Shown here: in pieces, positions 59,927-64,000 of the stretch | Numbering within the stretch: the stretch's first letter is position 1 | Layout: every line of letters starts with the position of its first letter | From: Actinoplanes derwentensis | GTDB lineage: Bacteria; Actinomycetota; Actinomycetes; Mycobacteriales; Micromonosporaceae | Reading direction: 5' to 3' | Assembly: GCF_900104725.1 (NCBI RefSeq) | Contig: NZ_LT629758.1 | Location: forward strand, 4,292,501 to 4,356,500 | DNA: 64,000 nt | The notes under the pieces: model-generated | The model's database searches: none | Seen by the model: the letters and a program-made list of their open reading frames with translations, nothing else | What the model was told of the DNA's origin: nothing | Program-made: the position numbers and the translations under genes

Positions 59927-61144
59927 ATGCCGAATCTCAGTAGGAGAAGCGTTCTGACCCTCGGTGCCGCGCTGGGGCTGGCGGGCGTGGCCGCCGACCC
60001 GGGGCGGGCGTGGGCGTGGTCGTCGGCCGGTTCGATAGCCGGCACCGACACGATCACCGACCCGTGGCAGGTCTGGGACGACGCCACCGACCCGCTGCTC
60101 GTCGCGATGCTGCGCGACGGGCAGATCCCGGCCGTCAACACCGCCTTCGACGGGTGGGTCGACAACGGTGATCCGCTGCCGTCCGGGGTGCCGGCCGCGC
60201 TCACCTCCTGGCTCCAGCAGCACAATCGGCTTCCGTCGTGGGCCGACCAGACCAAACTGAACCGGGCCGCCCAGTTCAACAAGCGCATGAGTCTCTACCT
60301 CTTCCTTCTGTACGGGCTGGGCAGCGGCATCATGAGCACCGTGATCCCGCGGGAGGCCCGCAACGTCTACTGGTCCGAGGGCGGCGCCGTGATGAAGTCA
60401 CGCGCGGCCAAGACCTTCACCTATGGTTACGACCTGAGCGCCCTGGACGCCTTCCAGCCGACCGGGCACTTCGTGGTCACGTCCAACAAGACCCGCCTGA
60501 CCCACGCGGCCGTGCGGCATCTGCTGCCCCAGTCGGCGCACTGGCGGGCGGTCACCGACGACCAGGACTTCATCCCGATCAGCAACGGCGACATCCTGAT
60601 CACGTTCCACAGCCTGGGGACGTTCGTGCACGGCAAGCTGAAGTCCTGGGGCATCCGGATGTCGGCCGCCGAGGAGGAGGCGTTCCTGCACATGTGGCAG
60701 GTCGCGCTGCACCTGCTCGGGGTGCGCGACGACTTCATCCCGGCGACGTGGTCGGCCGCGCGGGAACAGTCCGCGTACGCGCTGACGCCGCTGCTCGCGC
60801 CCACCCCCGAGGGCATCGACCTGGCCGGTGTCCTGCTGAACCTGACGTCCGCGGTCGATCTGGGCGTGACCCGGGGGTTCCAGCGCGAGTTCGCCCGCTA
60901 CCTGCTCGGCGACCAGGTCGGCGACTGGCTGCGACTGCCGCGCGACCTGGCGTCCCGGACGGTGATCGAGGTGGGCTGGCCGGCCTACGTCGCCTTCCGG
61001 GAGGGGCTGTCCCCGATCATCCCGACCACGTTCTCGCTGTTCGACCGGTTCATCCGCGGCCTGGCGATGCTGTTCCTGAACAACGGGACCTCGGCGACGT
61101 ACACCCCGATCACCATCCCCACCGGTAACCGCGCCGGGACCTAG
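59927..61144 (+). CDS. lcp: Latex-clearing protein (rubber oxygenase, Lcp)
   Basis: A 405-aa secreted heme-b dioxygenase that cleaves cis-1,4-polyisoprene. It carries a Tat signal (SRRSVLTLGAALGLAG, cleaved near residue 30) and the DUF2236/Lcp core. By alignment from memory with LcpK30 (Streptomyces), the axial His198 corresponds to H193 here (RLTHAAVRHLLP), and E148, R164 and T168 to E143, R159 and T163 (SRAAKTFTYGYDL). Segments such as YGLGSGIMSTVIPREAR and FREGLSPIIP are near-identical to that enzyme. Its stop overlaps the convergent TetR stop by 4 nt. Confidence 0.93.
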   Translation: MPNLSRRSVLTLGAALGLAGVAADPGRAWAWSSAGSIAGTDTITDPWQVWDDATDPLLVAMLRDGQIPAVNTAFDGWVDNGDPLPSGVPAALTSWLQQHNRLPSWADQTKLNRAAQFNKRMSLYLFLLYGLGSGIMSTVIPREARNVYWSEGGAVMKSRAAKTFTYGYDLSALDAFQPTGHFVVTSNKTRLTHAAVRHLLPQSAHWRAVTDDQDFIPISNGDILITFHSLGTFVHGKLKSWGIRMSAAEEEAFLHMWQVALHLLGVRDDFIPATWSAAREQSAYALTPLLAPTPEGIDLAGVLLNLTSAVDLGVTRGFQREFARYLLGDQVGDWLRLPRDLASRTVIEVGWPAYVAFREGLSPIIPTTFSLFDRFIRGLAMLFLNNGTSATYTPITIPTGNRAGT

Positions 61145-62256
61145 AAGTTCAAGGCGCCGACCGCCAAGGCGGTCACGGTGTCGCGGTGGCCAGGGGTGTC
61201 CTGCCAGCGCAGGGCTCGCCCGGCTTCCACCACCACCCCGAAATTCGCGTGTACGAGCAACCGCGCCTGGCGGGGGTCAAGTTCTGGGCGGGCCGCCCGG
61301 AGCTGCTGTTCCCAGACCGCGATGTACTCCCGCTGGGCCAGGATCAGCGGGCGCCGCAGACCGGCCGGCAGGCCACGGATCTCCGCTTCGGCGACACTGT
61401 TCAGCGCGTTGTGCTCGAAGCTGTAGGCGACGTACGCCGCGGTCAGCGTGGTGAGGGACGGATGCCGGTCGACGGCCTGGGACAACAGGCCCGCCGCCTG
61501 CAGACACGCGGCCACCAGGATGTCGATCTTGCCAGGGTAGTGCCGGTAGAGCGCCGACGGGGCCAGCCCCACCGCCTGCGCGATCTGGCCGTTGGTGACG
61601 GTGGCGAACCCGTCCCGGGCGAACAGCGGGATCGCCGCCGCCAGGATCTCAGCCCGCCGGGTCCGCGGCACCGGCGGGGCGGGCAACTCCACCAGGGCGG
61701 CACTGCCGTCCGCCGACGACGGATCGGTGGCCGCCACCCGCAGCGCCGACGCCAGCAGCATCTCCTCCAGACGGCGCTGGGCGATCGAGGTGTGGTGCAT
61801 GGTGACCGAGCCGATCACGCCGAGCGCCGCCACCGCGCGCAGTCGCTCGCCGGGCGGCTGCAGCGTCGCGGCGACCCGGGACACCACCTGGTCGAACTTG
61901 GCCCGCAGCCGGCGCCGGTCGTCGCGTTCCAGGTAACGGGCCTCCCAGCGGTAGAGTCCACCGGACGCGCGATGGGCGACGGTGACCCGGGTCAGGGCGG
62001 CGAGCACACCGGCGGGCCCAGGGTCGGCGGTCGCCGCGACGAGACGGTCCACCATGACGTCGGCACAGCCGGCGAACAGCGCGTACTTGTTCGGGAAGTG
62101 CCGGTACAGCGCGGCGGCGCTGATGCCCACCGCGGCGGCGATCTCCTCCATCGAGGCCGCGTGGTAACCACGCTCGCTGAACACCTGGCCGGCCGCCTCG
62201 ACGATGAGCTGCTTACGGTTGTGTGGTCGGGTGGCCGCGGTCGGCCCGGCAGTCAT
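61141..62256 (-). CDS. Tandem double TetR-family regulator
   Basis: A 371-aa protein formed by two TetR units: N-terminal HTH at 14-60 (AAGQVFSERGYHAASMEEIA, AAALYRHFPNKYALF) with its ligand domain, and a second HTH at 198-245 (LFARDGFATVTNGQIAQAVG, PSALYRHYPGKI) with another. A fused dimer would bind one operator as a single chain. It is convergent with lcp and divergent from the multicopper oxidase gene, and TetR proteins are known to repress lcp genes. Confidence 0.9.
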   Translation of the reverse strand: MTAGPTAATRPHNRKQLIVEAAGQVFSERGYHAASMEEIAAAVGISAAALYRHFPNKYALFAGCADVMVDRLVAATADPGPAGVLAALTRVTVAHRASGGLYRWEARYLERDDRRRLRAKFDQVVSRVAATLQPPGERLRAVAALGVIGSVTMHHTSIAQRRLEEMLLASALRVAATDPSSADGSAALVELPAPPVPRTRRAEILAAAIPLFARDGFATVTNGQIAQAVGLAPSALYRHYPGKIDILVAACLQAAGLLSQAVDRHPSLTTLTAAYVAYSFEHNALNSVAEAEIRGLPAGLRRPLILAQREYIAVWEQQLRAARPELDPRQARLLVHANFGVVVEAGRALRWQDTPGHRDTVTALAVGALNF

Positions 62257-62393
62257 GCCGCCCAGTCAATCACAAGGTTTCCGGCGACCCGCCGACCGTG
62301 ATCGACATCGCTCTCAGCGAATATTCAGATACATAAGCTTTAGATAGCTTTCCCTCAGCGAACTGCCATGGTCCACATTGAATCTCATCGACC

Positions 62394-63884
62394 ATGACAG
62401 CTACCCGCAACAAACGGCTGAGCCGACGGCACGTGCTCGCCGGAGTGTTCGGTGCCGGCGCCATCGCGGCGCTGGCCCGGATCGGCAGCGGCACCTCCTT
62501 CGCCGAGGAGACCGCGACACCCCTGGTCGCCGCCACCGGCACCCTGCCGATCCCCGAGCAGTTGGTCGCCACCGAACAGGACGGTGTCTCGGTCTTCACC
62601 CTGGCCGCCGGCACCGGCACCAACACCACCCTGATCAGCGGTAAGGAGATCGAGATCGCCGGCTACAACGGCACCTTCCTCGGCCCCACCATGATCGTCA
62701 GCGACGGCGAGAAGGTCCGCTGGGACATCACCAACAACCTCGGCGACGAGACCACCGTGCACTGGCACGGCCTGCACATCGCCCCGTCGGCTGACGGCGG
62801 CCCGCAGAACATCATCGAGGACGGCGCCACCTGGTCCCCGGAGACCACCATCAACCAGGGTGAGGCCTGCACCCTCTGGTACCACCCGCACGGCCTCGGC
62901 ACCACCGCCGAGCAGGTCACCCTCGGCCTCGCCGGGATGCTGATCGTCGACGACGGCTCCGCCGAGAACGCCGCCCTGCCGAACGACTACGGCGCCGACG
63001 ACATCCCGATCATCATGCAGTCGGCCGCGATCACCAGCGCCGGGGCGTTCGCCACCACCAACAACAACTTCACCGCCGCAACGTCCACACTGAAGTTCCT
63101 GGTCAACGGGCACAGTGCGACAGACTCAACCCCCACCCTCACCATTTCGTACGGCCGGGCAAGGCTCCGTCTGCTCAACGCGTCGCTCACCGACAGCATC
63201 ACACTGGCCCGCTCCGACGGCGGCACCCTCACGCAGGTGGCAAGCGACGCCGGCCTGCTATCCGTACCCCTCTCGGTGTCGACCTTGCGGTTGAGCCCCG
63301 GCGAACGAGCCGAGATCGTCGTCGACCTGACCGCCGCCGACACCGCCGTCACCTTGCGGGCCACGGTCCGCAACACCACCAACGGCACCCGCTACACCGT
63401 GTCGATGCTGGAGGTGACCAGCACCGCGACGACCGTGGCCGACACCCTGCCGACCGTCCTGAACACGATCCCCGCCCTCGACACGACGGGCGCGACCACC
63501 CGAACCTTCACCCTCAGCAACAGCGGCGCGTCCATGCTGATCAACGGCATCGCCGGCACCACGATGGACATCATGGACGCCAATGCGGTGATGACCACCC
63601 TTGGCGCCGTCGAACAGTGGACGATCACCAACAGCAGCACGAACATCTACCACAACTTCCACCTGCACGACGTGCCGTTCCAGGTGGTCTCGGTAGCCGG
63701 AGCGGCCCCCACCGGCGCCAACCTGGGCTGGCGCGACACCATCGAGATCGTCCCCGGAACCACGGTGGTGATCAGGATGCAGTTCACCGACTACGCCGAC
63801 AACGAGTACATGTACATGCTGCACTGCCACAACATCATCCACGAGGACGACGGCATGATGCTGGGCCTGATGGTCATGTCCTGA
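62394..63884 (+). CDS. Tat-exported multicopper oxidase
   Basis: A 496-aa multicopper oxidase. Tat signal at the N-terminus (SRRHVLAGVFGAGAIAALAR). All four copper motifs are visible: HWHGLH, WYHPHG, HNFHLHDVPF and HCHNIIHEDDGMM, the last with the type-1 site and a Met axial ligand. It may oxidise phenolics or metals; next to the rubber oxygenase it could act on polyisoprene-associated lignin or phenols, but this is inference. ATG at 62394, 137 nt from the divergent TetR. Confidence 0.92.
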   Translation: MTATRNKRLSRRHVLAGVFGAGAIAALARIGSGTSFAEETATPLVAATGTLPIPEQLVATEQDGVSVFTLAAGTGTNTTLISGKEIEIAGYNGTFLGPTMIVSDGEKVRWDITNNLGDETTVHWHGLHIAPSADGGPQNIIEDGATWSPETTINQGEACTLWYHPHGLGTTAEQVTLGLAGMLIVDDGSAENAALPNDYGADDIPIIMQSAAITSAGAFATTNNNFTAATSTLKFLVNGHSATDSTPTLTISYGRARLRLLNASLTDSITLARSDGGTLTQVASDAGLLSVPLSVSTLRLSPGERAEIVVDLTAADTAVTLRATVRNTTNGTRYTVSMLEVTSTATTVADTLPTVLNTIPALDTTGATTRTFTLSNSGASMLINGIAGTTMDIMDANAVMTTLGAVEQWTITNSSTNIYHNFHLHDVPFQVVSVAGAAPTGANLGWRDTIEIVPGTTVVIRMQFTDYADNEYMYMLHCHNIIHEDDGMMLGLMVMS

Positions 63885-63897
63885 CCCCGGACAGACC

Positions 63898-63930
63898 GGC
63901 GGGGCGGTGCGGCGATCTTCCTGCCCCGCC
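63898..63930 (+). terminator. Possible terminator after the multicopper oxidase
   Basis: GGCGGGGC (63898-63905) is complementary to GCCCCGCC (63923-63930); an alternative GTGCGGCG/CGCCGCAC pair overlaps it. From 63885 to the end at 64000 no gene is recognised; the last 90 bases are open in several frames but have no start. Confidence 0.4.
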
Positions 63931-64000
63931 CCGCCGCACTCCTCGTCGAGGCCGGCCCGCCGCCCCGAGACGTCGACGTCCTCGTCGTCGGGGACGCGGA

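Noticed and set aside
63885..64000. A partial gene at the right edge (frame reading PRDVDVLVVGDA)
   Set aside because: It follows the multicopper oxidase stop in the same frame without any start codon; too short to judge.

Overview
The window is high-GC actinobacterial chromosome. The first 156 bases are the 5' end of a 16S rRNA gene on the minus strand, and its sequence fits Micromonosporaceae, most likely Actinoplanes or a close relative. The dense GTG/ATG-started operons, Tat signals, Spo0M, a Methyltransf_19 protein and secreted polysaccharide and rubber oxidases agree with a filamentous soil saprophyte. No insertion sequence, integrase, tRNA or CRISPR array was seen.

Layout. 1-842: 16S start, leader and rrn promoter. 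843-9012: mixed housekeeping and accessory genes (methyltransferases, a TauD-type dioxygenase, Spo0M, hemerythrin, FAH-family hydrolase, DUF2087 regulator). 9205-11747: a secreted AA10 LPMO with CBM2, an orphan CebR-type operator, a membrane protein and a shortened SCO6745-like gene. 11795-18604: a complete protocatechuate/4-hydroxybenzoate module (pcaHGB, pcaL, pcaF, divergent IclR regulator, pobA), with two copies of a candidate IclR operator. 18527-19863: a holin-like membrane protein and a degenerate nucleotidyltransferase.

20039-47716 is the centrepiece: 21 co-directional genes over 27.7 kb, with no gap above 19 nt and eleven 4-nt ATGA/GTGA overlaps. It encodes a Trypco-like protein, a trypsin-EAD protease, two 14-blade WD40 proteins with vWA-like C-termini at the two ends, an AmrS-like radical SAM enzyme, a 73-residue peptide ending Cys-Gly and a RING-like zinc protein. 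It also encodes an E1, an EAD-UBL-E2 fusion, a JAB/JAMM isopeptidase, a Cdc48/FtsH-type AAA ATPase, a MoxR ATPase and five unassigned accessory proteins. The last part holds a pseudo-caspase STAND NTPase with a separate WD40 partner, an alpha/beta-hydrolase-TIR protein and an EAD-TIR protein. I read it as an NTP-dependent conflict (immunity or self-killing) system. In this reading beta-propeller/STAND sensors, AAA chaperones and ubiquitin-like tagging control trypsin and TIR effectors through one shared adaptor domain. This is inferred from domains and gene order only.

47868-53221: a secreted SGNH esterase, GNAT, pectinesterase with a LacI-type operator, an RibD/DHFR-like reductase and a DUF4173 membrane protein. 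53496-56123: a deletion scar joining thiM and LLM-oxidoreductase remnants, then a sulfurtransferase and a GntR regulator. 56148-56234: a hexanucleotide microsatellite. 57506-59700: beta-carbonic anhydrase and a soluble GAF-GAF chemoreceptor. 59927-63884: a latex-clearing protein (rubber oxygenase), a double TetR regulator and a Tat-exported multicopper oxidase. The last 116 bases hold no assignable gene.
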